From Paenibacillus thalictri (GTDB taxonomy: Bacteria; Bacillota; Bacilli; Paenibacillales; NBRC-103111), in the NCBI RefSeq assembly GCF_004307995.1, contig NZ_SIRE01000030.1:61034-125033 (forward strand): a DNA stretch of 64,000 nucleotides, read 5' to 3'. The notes under the pieces were generated by a model. The model was not told the DNA's origin and searched no databases. It saw only the letters and a list, made by a program, of their open reading frames with translations. Of the stretch, positions 8,035-15,826 are shown piece after piece. A program made the translations under genes and the position numbers. The number at the start of each line of letters is the position of its first letter. Positions within the stretch are counted from its first letter, which is position 1.

Positions 8035-9123
8035 ATGCCGGAAACACCGTGTTTGTTAATTGACGTTCCTACGATGAATGCGAATATCAGCGCTATGGCT
8101 GAAGTAGCCAAGCGCAACCGCGTCGCTTGGAGGCCTCACGCCAAAACGCACAAAATCCCGGACATCGCCAAAGCGCAGCTTATGGCGGGTGCGTCGGGCA
8201 TTACCGTCGCCAAAATTTCCGAGGCGGAAGTGATGGCGGAGCACGGCATCGAGGATATATTTGTAGCGTATCCGCTTGTTGTTGAAGCCAAAATCGAAAG
8301 GGCGGTTCGGCTCAGTCAGCGAATCAGGCTGATTGTCGGAACGGACAGCTTTGAAGGAGCCCGGCGTTTGTCGGAAACGGCGGGAAGACACGATCATGTG
8401 CTGCAGGTGCGGCTGGAGATCGACACGGGAATGAAGCGAACCGGCGTCGAATACGACAAGGCGGTTGAGCTGGCGCTGCTGATACACGGACTCCCTAACG
8501 TGCGGTTGTCGGGTATTTTTACGTTCCGCGGCGCGATGCTGGACGGCAAACCGACACTTGATCTGGAGAAAGCCGGCAAAGAAGAAGGGGAGCTGATGGT
8601 AAGGCTCGCCGAAGCCATGCGGGCGGAAGGCATACCGATCGCCGATGTCAGCGTCGGGTCCACCCCGACGGGGGCATACGCCGCCGAAGTCAAAGGCGTT
8701 ACGGAAATCCGTCCCGGCACGTTTGTGTTTAACGACCGGATGCAGGCGAAATTTGGCGTTTGCTCTTTGGACGACTGCGCAGCCGTCATTCAGGCAACGG
8801 TCGTCAGCCGGCCATCGGAGCGCCATGCGGTGATCGACGGCGGCAGCAAGACGTTCGCCACCGATGTCCAGCCCCATACAAGCCCGCTGAATTTAGTTGG
8901 TTTTGGGCATATCCTCGAAGCGCCGGACGCTGTCTTGGAACGCTTCTCGGAAGAACACGGCATTATCCGCTTGGAGCCTCATCATACATTGGCGGTGGGG
9001 GACATCGTTCACATTATCCCCAATCACGTATGCAGCACGTTAAATTTGCACAATTATGTATATCTTGTCGACGGTCCGAGCATTGAGAAGGTGGCCGTTC
9101 AAGCGCGGGGCATGCTGGAGTAG
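8035..9123 (+). CDS. D-threonine aldolase / D-serine dehydratase-like PLP enzyme
   Basis: A 362-residue fold-type III PLP enzyme of the alanine racemase N-terminal superfamily. RPHAKTHK at residues 33-40 holds the expected Schiff-base lysine (Lys37). The C-terminal PNHVCSTLNLHN carries the His and Cys that bind the metal ion in the D-threonine aldolase/DSD1 branch. Such enzymes split beta-hydroxy D-amino acids to glycine and an aldehyde, or deaminate D-serine. AAAGGAG stands 9 bases before the ATG. A D-aminoacylase-like gene and a RidA gene follow; RidA detoxifies enamine intermediates of PLP dehydratases. Together they suggest use of N-acyl or free D-amino acids, which is inference. Confidence 0.87.
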   Translation: MPETPCLLIDVPTMNANISAMAEVAKRNRVAWRPHAKTHKIPDIAKAQLMAGASGITVAKISEAEVMAEHGIEDIFVAYPLVVEAKIERAVRLSQRIRLIVGTDSFEGARRLSETAGRHDHVLQVRLEIDTGMKRTGVEYDKAVELALLIHGLPNVRLSGIFTFRGAMLDGKPTLDLEKAGKEEGELMVRLAEAMRAEGIPIADVSVGSTPTGAYAAEVKGVTEIRPGTFVFNDRMQAKFGVCSLDDCAAVIQATVVSRPSERHAVIDGGSKTFATDVQPHTSPLNLVGFGHILEAPDAVLERFSEEHGIIRLEPHHTLAVGDIVHIIPNHVCSTLNLHNYVYLVDGPSIEKVAVQARGMLE

Positions 9124-9281
9124 CAGCGGCCGGGAATGCTTCTATCGTGTATGCTGCCCGCGCAGATCATGCACCCATACCCGAGAAAGCAGGCAATGAT
9201 TGCCGAAGGCGGAAGTATGGCAGCGCTACCAACGATTCTTGTGCGATATGAGATAGCCGAAAATAAGGGAGGCTGCCCATC

Positions 9282-10880
9282 ATGCTGGATTTGATTATTA
9301 AAAATGGGAAGATTGTTGACGGAACCGGAAATCCGTGGTTTTATGGCGATGTCGGCGTAACGGACGGTAAAATCGCCGCAGTCGGGCGTCTTGATATGGA
9401 AGCGCATCAAGTTATTGACGCGCAGCGGAAGGTGATTTCTCCGGGGTTTATCGACGGACATTGCCATTCCGATCTGATGATCCTGGATTATCCGCATAGC
9501 GAAATCAAGCTGCGCCAAGGGGTGACGGCCGAGGTAATCGGCAACTGCGGCCTGGCTCCGGCGCCGTTAGTGCCCGAGCGGGCCGAGATGTTGAAAACCT
9601 ATATTCAACCCGTGATCGGCTCGACGTCTTGGAAGTGGCCATGGGAAACGGTCGGCGAATATATGGCGCATGTCGCCGCTTCCCGCCCGTCCGAGCATGT
9701 GGCGACTTATGTAGCGCACGGCGCGCTGCGGATCGCCGCAATGGGCTTTGCAAACAGGCAGGCAACGGCTGCCGAGCTTGACCATATGAAGCGGCTGCTG
9801 GATGAAGGGATGCAGGCGGGGGCGATCGGTTTTTCCATCGGTCTGCTGTACGCCCCGGGAAGTTATACGTCGAAGGAAGAGCTTGTCGAGTTGTGCCGCG
9901 TGCTGCCCAAATACAACGGCTTGTTCTCGACTCATATTCGCGGGGAAGGCAACAATCTGATCGCCTCCGTCAAGGAAGTGATCTGGATCGCGGAGCAGAG
10001 CGGCGTTTCGCTGCATGTCAGCCACTTGAAAGCGGCGGGAAAAAGCAACTGGGGCAAGGCGCTGGAGGCGCTGGAGCTGATCGAGGACGCTCGGGCGCGG
10101 GGGCTTGACGTGACCTGCGACGTGTACCCGTATTCGGCCGGTTCGACGATGCTCACGACCGTGCTCCCCCCTTGGACACTGGAGGGCGGCATCGCCGCGA
10201 CGCTGGAACGGTTCCGCAGCCCCGAGCTGCGCCGGCGTGTGAAAGAGGAGCTTGCCGAGGAACAGACGGAATGGGACAACCTGGTCTGCTCCACCGGCTG
10301 GGACGCCGTCATTATCTCTTCGGTTAGCCATCCGGAGCATGCCTCGCTGGAAGGGAAATCGATTGCGGAAATCAGCGACATGCGCGGGCGCCATCCCGCC
10401 GATTGTGTGATGGACCTGCTGCTGGAGCAGGACGGACAAGTGTCGATCGTGTTTTTTCACATGGCTGACAGTGATGTGGAGCAGGTGGTCGGCTGGGAGA
10501 AGTCGCTGATTGCCTCGGACAGCCTGCATTGTGAGACAGGCAAGCCGCATCCGCGGTTGTACGGTTCGTTCCCGCGGCTGTTCGCCCGTTATGTGCGGGA
10601 GAAACGGACGTTGTCGCTCGAGCAGGCCGTCCGCAAGGTGACGTCGTTCCCCGTGCAGCGTTTTAAGCTGGGCCGGCGCGGCTTGATTGTGCCCCATTAT
10701 GCCGCCGATCTGGTTATCTTTGATCCGGCGACGATTTGCGATACCGCGACGTATCAAGATCCGCGCCAATACCCCGAAGGCATTTCGCACGTAGTGGTTG
10801 GCGGCAAGATAACGCTGGCGGGTGGCGAGCACACTCATGCGCGGGAAGGAACGTTGATTCGCGCTTGCCATTGCTGCTAG
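9282..10880 (+). CDS. D-aminoacylase-like amidohydrolase (N-acyl-D-amino-acid deacylase family)
   Basis: A 532-residue amidohydrolase of the D-aminoacylase type, which removes the acyl group from N-acyl-D-amino acids. FIDGHCHSD at about residues 56-64 holds the two metal His. GNCGLAPAPL has the Cys ligand typical of this branch. THIRGEG and HVSHLKAAG supply further His ligands, and SDSLHCETGKPHPRLYGS the catalytic Asp. The C-terminal segment returns to the small beta-sandwich with AADLVIFDPATI. AAGGGAGG stands before the ATG. The annotation of the fold is firm. The exact substrate (N-acyl-D-amino acid, dihydropyrimidine or another cyclic amide) is not. Confidence 0.87.
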   Translation: MLDLIIKNGKIVDGTGNPWFYGDVGVTDGKIAAVGRLDMEAHQVIDAQRKVISPGFIDGHCHSDLMILDYPHSEIKLRQGVTAEVIGNCGLAPAPLVPERAEMLKTYIQPVIGSTSWKWPWETVGEYMAHVAASRPSEHVATYVAHGALRIAAMGFANRQATAAELDHMKRLLDEGMQAGAIGFSIGLLYAPGSYTSKEELVELCRVLPKYNGLFSTHIRGEGNNLIASVKEVIWIAEQSGVSLHVSHLKAAGKSNWGKALEALELIEDARARGLDVTCDVYPYSAGSTMLTTVLPPWTLEGGIAATLERFRSPELRRRVKEELAEEQTEWDNLVCSTGWDAVIISSVSHPEHASLEGKSIAEISDMRGRHPADCVMDLLLEQDGQVSIVFFHMADSDVEQVVGWEKSLIASDSLHCETGKPHPRLYGSFPRLFARYVREKRTLSLEQAVRKVTSFPVQRFKLGRRGLIVPHYAADLVIFDPATICDTATYQDPRQYPEGISHVVVGGKITLAGGEHTHAREGTLIRACHCC

Positions 10881-10934
10881 GGGACGGGTGTTCATAAGCC
10901 TTAAGATCATTTTAAAAAACGGGGTGTGTATCCG

Positions 10935-11399
10935 ATGTCGAATTTCGAAGCACGACTGAGTGAACTGGGGATTGAGTTGCCCCCGGTGGGAGAGCCGCGG
11001 TTTTCCTATATTCCATGCAATCGGACAGGCAATCTGCTTTATTTGTCAGGGCAGGACTGCCGTGTGGACGGTATCCTGATGTACGAAGGAAAAGTGGGCA
11101 GCGATCTCACGATCGAGCAGGGGCAGGAAGCGGCGCGTCAAGTGATTGTCAACTGTTTGGCTGTGATGAAAAGTTATCTCGGGGACCTTGACCGCGTGGT
11201 GAAAATTGTAAAAATGCTCGCTTTTGTCAACAGCGCGCCGGGTTTCGCTGATCAGCCTTATGTGATCAACGGCGCTTCCAACTTGTTGATCGAAGTTTTC
11301 GGAGAAAACGGGCGGCATGCGCGTTCTGCGATTGGCACCAGCGAGCTGCCTTTTCATACGCCGGTGGAGATTGAGCTGATCGTCGAAATTAAAGATTAA
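10935..11399 (+). CDS. RidA (YjgF/YER057c/UK114) family protein
   Basis: A 154-residue protein of the RidA superfamily, usually trimers that hydrolyse reactive enamines/imines released by PLP enzymes or act as pathway-specific deaminases. GNLLYLSGQD near residue 40 and the C-terminal ELPFHTPVEIELIVEI strand are typical, with an Arg in RHARSAIGTSELP. The ATG at 10935 is preferred to the GTG at 10926 because GGGGTG at 10921-10926 is properly spaced for it. It is the last gene of the catabolic cluster and is followed by a strong terminator. Confidence 0.9.
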   Translation: MSNFEARLSELGIELPPVGEPRFSYIPCNRTGNLLYLSGQDCRVDGILMYEGKVGSDLTIEQGQEAARQVIVNCLAVMKSYLGDLDRVVKIVKMLAFVNSAPGFADQPYVINGASNLLIEVFGENGRHARSAIGTSELPFHTPVEIELIVEIKD

Positions 11400-11433
11400 G
11401 GCACCTGGCGCAAATTGCATATATAGGTTAAAA

Positions 11434-11477
11434 AGTGAAGCCTGCATGGAGCGTTCCGTGGGGGCTTCGCTTTTTTT
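11434..11477 (+). terminator. Rho-independent terminator after the RidA gene
   Basis: The stem AGTGAAGCC pairs with GGCTTCGCT (11463-11471), with one G-T pair and a long loop, followed by a run of seven T. Confidence 0.8.
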
Positions 11478-11522
11478 ATATTATAAAGTTTCTTATCTTT
11501 ACATATTTATTATATAATAATG

Positions 11523-11552
11523 TTGACAAAGTATACTGATGAACCTTACTAT
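11523..11552 (+). promoter_or_regulatory. Candidate sigma-A promoter for the MFS gene
   Basis: A perfect -35 box TTGACA (11523-11528) is followed after 18 bases by TACTAT (11547-11552), a 4-of-6 match to the -10 consensus. The start codon is 54 bases further on. The region before it is very A+T rich. Confidence 0.5.
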
Positions 11553-11605
11553 TCCTTTATGAGTTTATTTCGTGTGACGAATTGAATGAAGGAGTGTGAG
11601 GAGCA

Positions 11606-12754
11606 GTGAAGCCTTTATGGACCGTGCCGTTTGTCGTATTGACCTTATCGACGTTTTTTCTATTTACCGGGTTCTATTTTCTGATTCCCGCGATGCCATT
11701 GTACATCAAGCAGCTTGGCGGAAGTGAATCGCAGGTTGGGCTGGTTATGGGTTTGTTTACGATCGCCGCCGTGGTCGTCAGGCCGTTTATCGGAGGCTTG
11801 CTGGATCAGGTCGGACGAAAAGTATTTGTCGTCTGGGGGCTTATCTTGTTTGCGCTGCTGATGTACCCCTATACCTGGGTGAGCGGCATCGTATTGCTGT
11901 TTGTGCTGCGTATCGTGCATGGGGCCAGTTGGGCCGTCTCCACGACAGCCATCAGCACGGCCGTGACGGATCATATACCGGCCCATCGGCGCGGGGAAGG
12001 CATGGGCTGGTTCGGTTTATCCAATACGGCGGCGATGGCGATCGGTCCGCTGCTTGGCGTATGGATGCTGGGCCAATATTCGTTTTCTTCGTTATTCACG
12101 CTTGCCGCTGCACTCGCAGTGATCGCATTGTTGGGGGCGGCACTAATGAAGATGCCGTACCAGCCGGCAAAGAGGGGACGAATGGTCTTATTTAATAAAG
12201 TGCTGCTGCCGGTGGCTGGGGCCATCTTTTTTATGGCGTTTATATACGGTGGGGTCGCTTCGTTCCTGCCGCTGTTCGCCGAGTCGATCAAAGTCAATTC
12301 GGGCACCTTCTTCCTGGTGTACGCGATTTCGCTTGCTGTGGCCCGCATGTTGTCCGGAAGACTGTCCGACCGTTACGGTGAGGTGTATACGATCCTTCCG
12401 GGCATTGTACTGACGATTGCGGCCATGGTTGCGTTGGCATTCATTCAATCGGTGGCAGGCATCGTATTGGCCGCCGTGCTGTTTGGGCTCGGATTCGGCT
12501 CGGCGCAGCCGGCGCTGCAGGCGATGATGCTGCGTTTGGTAGGTCCCGATCAGCGCGGTATGGCCAATGCTTCGTTTGCCACGGCATTTGATCTGGGCAT
12601 CGGCATCGGATCGATCGTACTTGGCTGGATTTCGCAGATGTTTGGGTTCACGGCGTTGTTTGCTGCGGGGGCCATTTCCGGAGCCATCGCTTTGCTGGTC
12701 TACATCTTTTCCGCCAGGAAAGCTCAACCTGCAAGCGGCAGCGTGAATGTTTGA
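11606..12754 (+). CDS. MFS transporter (drug-efflux type)
   Basis: A 382-residue membrane protein with about 12 hydrophobic segments. The MFS motif A between segments 2 and 3 reads GGLLDQVGRKVFV, and its half-copy SGRLSDRYGEVY lies between segments 8 and 9. YFLIPAMPLYIKQLGGSESQ is the opening typical of YfmO/YttB-like multidrug or metabolite exporters. GTG is the start codon, with AAGGAG and GAGGAG both upstream. It stands alone between a terminator and a convergent MFS gene. The substrate is unknown. Confidence 0.88.
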   Translation: MKPLWTVPFVVLTLSTFFLFTGFYFLIPAMPLYIKQLGGSESQVGLVMGLFTIAAVVVRPFIGGLLDQVGRKVFVVWGLILFALLMYPYTWVSGIVLLFVLRIVHGASWAVSTTAISTAVTDHIPAHRRGEGMGWFGLSNTAAMAIGPLLGVWMLGQYSFSSLFTLAAALAVIALLGAALMKMPYQPAKRGRMVLFNKVLLPVAGAIFFMAFIYGGVASFLPLFAESIKVNSGTFFLVYAISLAVARMLSGRLSDRYGEVYTILPGIVLTIAAMVALAFIQSVAGIVLAAVLFGLGFGSAQPALQAMMLRLVGPDQRGMANASFATAFDLGIGIGSIVLGWISQMFGFTALFAAGAISGAIALLVYIFSARKAQPASGSVNV

Positions 12755-12762
12755 TGTTTCGC

Positions 12763-12980
12763 AAAAAAGACCGATCGCTCTATCGGTGGCCACTGAAAAA
12801 GTGAAAGCTGCATGAGCGAATCATGCTTCCGATCGCCAATTGTCCCCGAAATTCTTGAATGTGCCTGCTTGCGGCAGGTGAAATTCGGGGACAAAAGCGA
12901 ACGCTGGCGCTTCTCCAGCATGATTTCGCTCACTCCGCTTCTTTTTCAGTGGCCTCTCTACGAGGCGTCTCGGTCTTTTT
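12763..12980. terminator. Bidirectional terminator between convergent MFS genes, split by a palindromic element
   Basis: AAAAAAGACCGA (12763-12774) and TCGGTCTTTTT (12970-12980) are complementary arms with T-runs on both strands, placed where two convergent genes need one. The 167-bp family 2 palindrome lies between the arms, as if it had inserted into the terminator loop. Confidence 0.6.
12788..12954. repeat. MITE-like long palindrome, family 2 (copy A, 167 bp)
   Basis: It starts GGCCACTGAAAAAG and ends CTTTTTCAGTGGCC, a perfect 14-bp terminal inverted repeat. Inner blocks also pair, for example GTCCCCGAAATTC with AATTCGGGGAC around the centre. It is nearly the reverse complement of 29605-29771, over exactly the same length. 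No coding capacity is apparent. Confidence 0.85.
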
Positions 12981-13005
12981 AAATGATGCCGTATGCGGCA
13001 GCAGC

Positions 13006-14280
13006 TCATGTTGCCAAAGCGTCCTGCTTGTTCATATCCCGGTCTTTATGGCGGTAAACCAGCAAAATCACCGAAATCAGGATAAGGCACAGACTTCCGC
13101 ATGCGACAAAAGCGCCATCCGCCCCAAACCGGTCTGCGGCGATGCCGGCGAACAGATTGCCAAGCGGGGTCGATCCGGCAAATACCAGGGTGTAGATGCT
13201 CATGACCCGCGACCTGTATTCGTCCTTCGTGTTGAGCTGCAAAGTCGAGTTGCAGTTGGTCGAGAATAAAATGTTGCAAAGTCCGTTTAAGGCCAGCAGC
13301 AAGCCGGTCAGCCACAGCACGTTGTTGAGTCCGTTGCCGATCAAAAACACGGAGATAAGGTAAGCGCCGGATACGATAAGCGCCAGCTTTGGCCCCTGCT
13401 TGCTTCTGACCGACATGGCGAGCGCTCCGATTAATGAACCTACGCCAAGACAGGACATCAGCACGCCGTACGTCTTCTCCTGCATGTGCAGCACGGATTT
13501 CGTGAACACCGGGATCAGCACGGCAAAATTAAAGCCGAAGGTGCCGATCACCGCGACAAGCAAAATGGTTTTGGCCAGCAGCGGATCCCGCGCGATATAC
13601 AGGAAACCGTCTTTGATTTCCTTAAATACGCCGGTATTTGCTTTTTTCTTGCGGACATAAGCGACAGGTTTAATTTGCAGCAGACCATATATCACAGCGA
13701 TAAAGCTCAGCCCGTTCAGTAGAAAACACCACGCCGCTCCAAAATAAGCCATCATGCCCGCCCCGATCGCCGGACCGACAATGCGGGCCAGATTGAAGGT
13801 CATCGAATTTAGGGCAACCGCGTTAAGCAGGTCTTCCTTACCGACGACTTCGATATTAAACGATTGCCGCGTAGGCAGGTCAAAGGCATTAATCGTGCCC
13901 AGCAGGAAAGCCATCACGAGAATGTAGCCGTACTGCACCGTACCGGTAAAGACAAGCGCGGACAAAATGAACGCCAGCAGCATAAAAGCGGTCTGCGTAA
14001 TGAGCAGCACCGTCTTTTTGGGGAATTTGTCAATGATCGTTCCGGCAAATAAGGAAAAACACGTAACCGGCAAAAACTGCACAGTTCCGACAAGCCCCAG
14101 CAAAAAAGGCGATCCGGTCATGGTCAGAACAAGCCATGATTGACCGATATTTTGCATCCACGTGCCGACCAGAGATACACATTGTCCCAGCCAGAAGTAA
14201 CGGTAGTTTTTATGCGTCAAAGCGTGAAAGTGATTTTGGATAAGACGTTCGCCCGCACCGAGTACATTCAAGGTTTTCAC
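13006..14280 (-). CDS. MFS transporter (EntS/MFS_3-like exporter)
   Basis: A 424-residue membrane protein with about 12 hydrophobic segments. The N-terminal NYRYFWLGQCVSLVGTWMQN is characteristic of the MFS_3/enterobactin-exporter-like group. Motif A reads FAGTIIDKFPKKTV. LPTRQSFNIEVVGKEDLLNA in the central loop is likewise conserved in that group. The frame opens with GTG at 14280 and has only a poor ribosome binding site, so the start is uncertain. It converges on the MFS gene at 11606. Likely cargo is a siderophore, drug or metabolite, which cannot be told from sequence. Confidence 0.87.
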   Translation of the reverse strand: MKTLNVLGAGERLIQNHFHALTHKNYRYFWLGQCVSLVGTWMQNIGQSWLVLTMTGSPFLLGLVGTVQFLPVTCFSLFAGTIIDKFPKKTVLLITQTAFMLLAFILSALVFTGTVQYGYILVMAFLLGTINAFDLPTRQSFNIEVVGKEDLLNAVALNSMTFNLARIVGPAIGAGMMAYFGAAWCFLLNGLSFIAVIYGLLQIKPVAYVRKKKANTGVFKEIKDGFLYIARDPLLAKTILLVAVIGTFGFNFAVLIPVFTKSVLHMQEKTYGVLMSCLGVGSLIGALAMSVRSKQGPKLALIVSGAYLISVFLIGNGLNNVLWLTGLLLALNGLCNILFSTNCNSTLQLNTKDEYRSRVMSIYTLVFAGSTPLGNLFAGIAADRFGADGAFVACGSLCLILISVILLVYRHKDRDMNKQDALAT

Positions 14281-14411
14281 CAGCCTAACGATAGATAAGG
14301 TTTTATGCCGACTTAAGTATAGTAGAGGATGGCAGGATCCGCAAGTATTTAGTGAGACGAAATATAGAGCTGCTTGTTTTTTAGTTATGAACCACGCCGG
14401 TGTGATTAAGA

Positions 14412-14442
14412 TTACATTTATATGCCCCGGACGTGCTATAAT
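14412..14442 (+). promoter_or_regulatory. Extended -10 promoter of the universal stress gene
   Basis: TATAAT (14437-14442) is preceded by TG one base upstream, giving the extended -10 TGCTATAAT. A weak -35 TTACAT lies at 14412-14417 (19-base spacing). Transcription would start near 14449, which excludes the long frame that begins at 14422. Confidence 0.65.
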
Positions 14443-14466
14443 GGAGGGAGACCACAGGAAGGGAAG

Positions 14467-14907
14467 ATGATGATCATGTTCTGCAAAAACTTGCTGTTAG
14501 CCTACGACGGCTCGGAGCACGCCAAACAAGCGCTGCAAAACGTCAAGGAGCTGGGCGGTCTGATTTCCGGACTTAAGGTGCATGTGCTGTATGCAGCTCC
14601 TTTCCCCACGACGACGGTGGCTTCATCTTATTACGCAATTGCCGACGAGGAACGCTCATTTCGCGTTCAGCAAGGCGAGAAGGCAGTAGCCGAGGCAGCC
14701 GAAGCGCTGCAAAGTCATGCTGAAGTGATTACCCACGTAGAGGAAGGTATTATCGGCGAAACAATCGTAGAATATGCAAACGAACACGGGTGCGATCTTA
14801 TTGTTATCGGCAGCCGCGGACTGAGCGGTATTAAAGAATTGGTGCTTGGCAGCGTGAGCCACTATGTCGCTCAGCATGCGTCCATGCCGGTTCTGATTGT
14901 AAAATAA
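14467..14907 (+). CDS. Universal stress protein (UspA family)
   Basis: A 146-residue single-domain Usp. NLLLAYDGSEHAKQAL opens the alpha/beta fold. The ATP-binding signature G-x2-G-x9-G-S is present in GSRGLSGIKELVLGS near residues 115-130, so this is an ATP-binding type. The start is set at 14467 by AGGA 7 bases upstream and by the promoter just before it; 14470 and 14476 are alternative ATG codons. It is monocistronic. The family supports survival under starvation or oxidative stress, usually without a defined reaction. Confidence 0.9.
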   Translation: MMIMFCKNLLLAYDGSEHAKQALQNVKELGGLISGLKVHVLYAAPFPTTTVASSYYAIADEERSFRVQQGEKAVAEAAEALQSHAEVITHVEEGIIGETIVEYANEHGCDLIVIGSRGLSGIKELVLGSVSHYVAQHASMPVLIVK

Positions 14908-15164
14908 CAAAATCACGTTTAGGTGAGGGCCTTGCCGCGGATGATTCCGGGGCAGGGCTATTTTTGTGCAGCCGAACAATCGGGATGGACCAAACCGCCT
15001 TTAAGGCAGTATGCTGTTGATATAAGGGCCGTCGGTGGTCTCCGATTGCCGCCAATGCGAAATCGCTTGGTGCTTGCTGGAATGGAGCGTGCCGGATGGC
15101 AAAGTTTGAATGATGCATAAGGCGACTGACGATATACTGCCGGAGATAAAGGAGGAAATCTGTT

Positions 15165-15317
15165 ATGGAACCGCAAGAGGAAAAGGAACCGATTACGGAT
15201 ACTGCGCTGGACGAAATCGAAGACGACGAGGATGATGACCGCTGGCGCCCGCCCGGTGAAAGCGCTGGGCGGCGAAGCCGGGATCACGCATTGGGCCGGA
15301 ACGGAAACAAACGTTAG
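15165..15317 (+). CDS. Small acidic protein of unknown function (50 residues)
   Basis: A 50-codon frame preceded by a near-perfect AAAGGAGG with good spacing. The first half is very acidic (LDEIEDDEDDD near residues 15-25). The second half is basic and Gly/Arg-rich, ending RNGNKR. I do not recognise a family. The strong ribosome binding site and biased composition favour a real gene. It stands alone after the universal stress gene. Confidence 0.55.
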   Translation: MEPQEEKEPITDTALDEIEDDEDDDRWRPPGESAGRRSRDHALGRNGNKR

Positions 15318-15527
15318 GGCGTGTCGCGACGATTTTTTAAATTCATGATTCGCTGATGCTGCAAAGACGTATACGGATCGGAGTGCCGGATAGGATCGAC
15401 GTTACCACTCTCGTGATTTTTAGATCGGTGAAGCAAGGATTAATAAACGGCTGAAGCGAATTGTGCTTGCTTTACGGAGAACAATTTCCGTCGTAGCGAA
15501 GCGCATTTTCCGCAATTAAGCTACCTT

Positions 15528-15567
15528 AAGGGCATGGATCCGGTATTGTATCGGGCTCATGCCTTTT
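15528..15567 (+). terminator. Terminator-like hairpin
   Basis: AAGGGCATG (15528-15536) pairs with CATGCCTTT (one G-T pair) across a 21-base loop and ends in TTTTC. No clear gene lies directly upstream except the small acidic ORF about 210 bases away. Confidence 0.4.
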
Positions 15568-15681
15568 CATTTCACCTTTATACGATTGCCGTGACAGTTT
15601 ATGGTTCTTATCGTTGTGGTTCTTGCTTTTCCCGCGGCAGGGACAAAGGTGTGCCCGCAGTTGATTTTGCAGTTATAGCCG

Positions 15682-15708
15682 GGATACAAATATCCGATGT
15701 AATATAAT
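15682..15708 (+). promoter_or_regulatory. Tentative promoter and operator before the two-component operon
   Basis: TATAAT at 15703-15708 lacks a good -35 box. A perfect inverted repeat GGATA-CAAA-TATCC (15682-15695) occupies the place where the -35 would be, as for an activator-dependent promoter. Confidence 0.3.
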
Positions 15709-15826
15709 GGATAAGCGTAAGCGAGACACACACCCGTTTGGGAAAATGAAAGTCAGCGCATACGTGTTGTAGCCGTGTTTTAAGACGATACATTTTTCTC
15801 CGAATGGGAATGGAGGGCGGGGGCCG

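Larger units (their letters stand above)
15318..15826. other. Intergenic stretch of about 500 bases without a gene
   Basis: No convincing frame lies here. It holds a terminator-like hairpin (15528-15567) and a tentative promoter with a small inverted repeat (15682-15708) before the YesM-type gene. The rest shows nothing recognisable. Confidence 0.6.

Noticed and set aside
9567..10910. Long minus-strand frame of 447 codons opposite the D-aminoacylase-like gene
   Set aside because: It mirrors a well-supported gene with all metal ligands, has no family features and no ribosome binding site; long antisense frames are expected in G+C-rich codon usage.
12724..13009. Minus-strand frames with LEKRQRSLLSPNF-like sequence, also present near 29626
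   Set aside because: The shared peptide arises because both are copies of the 167-bp palindromic element; it is not a conserved protein.
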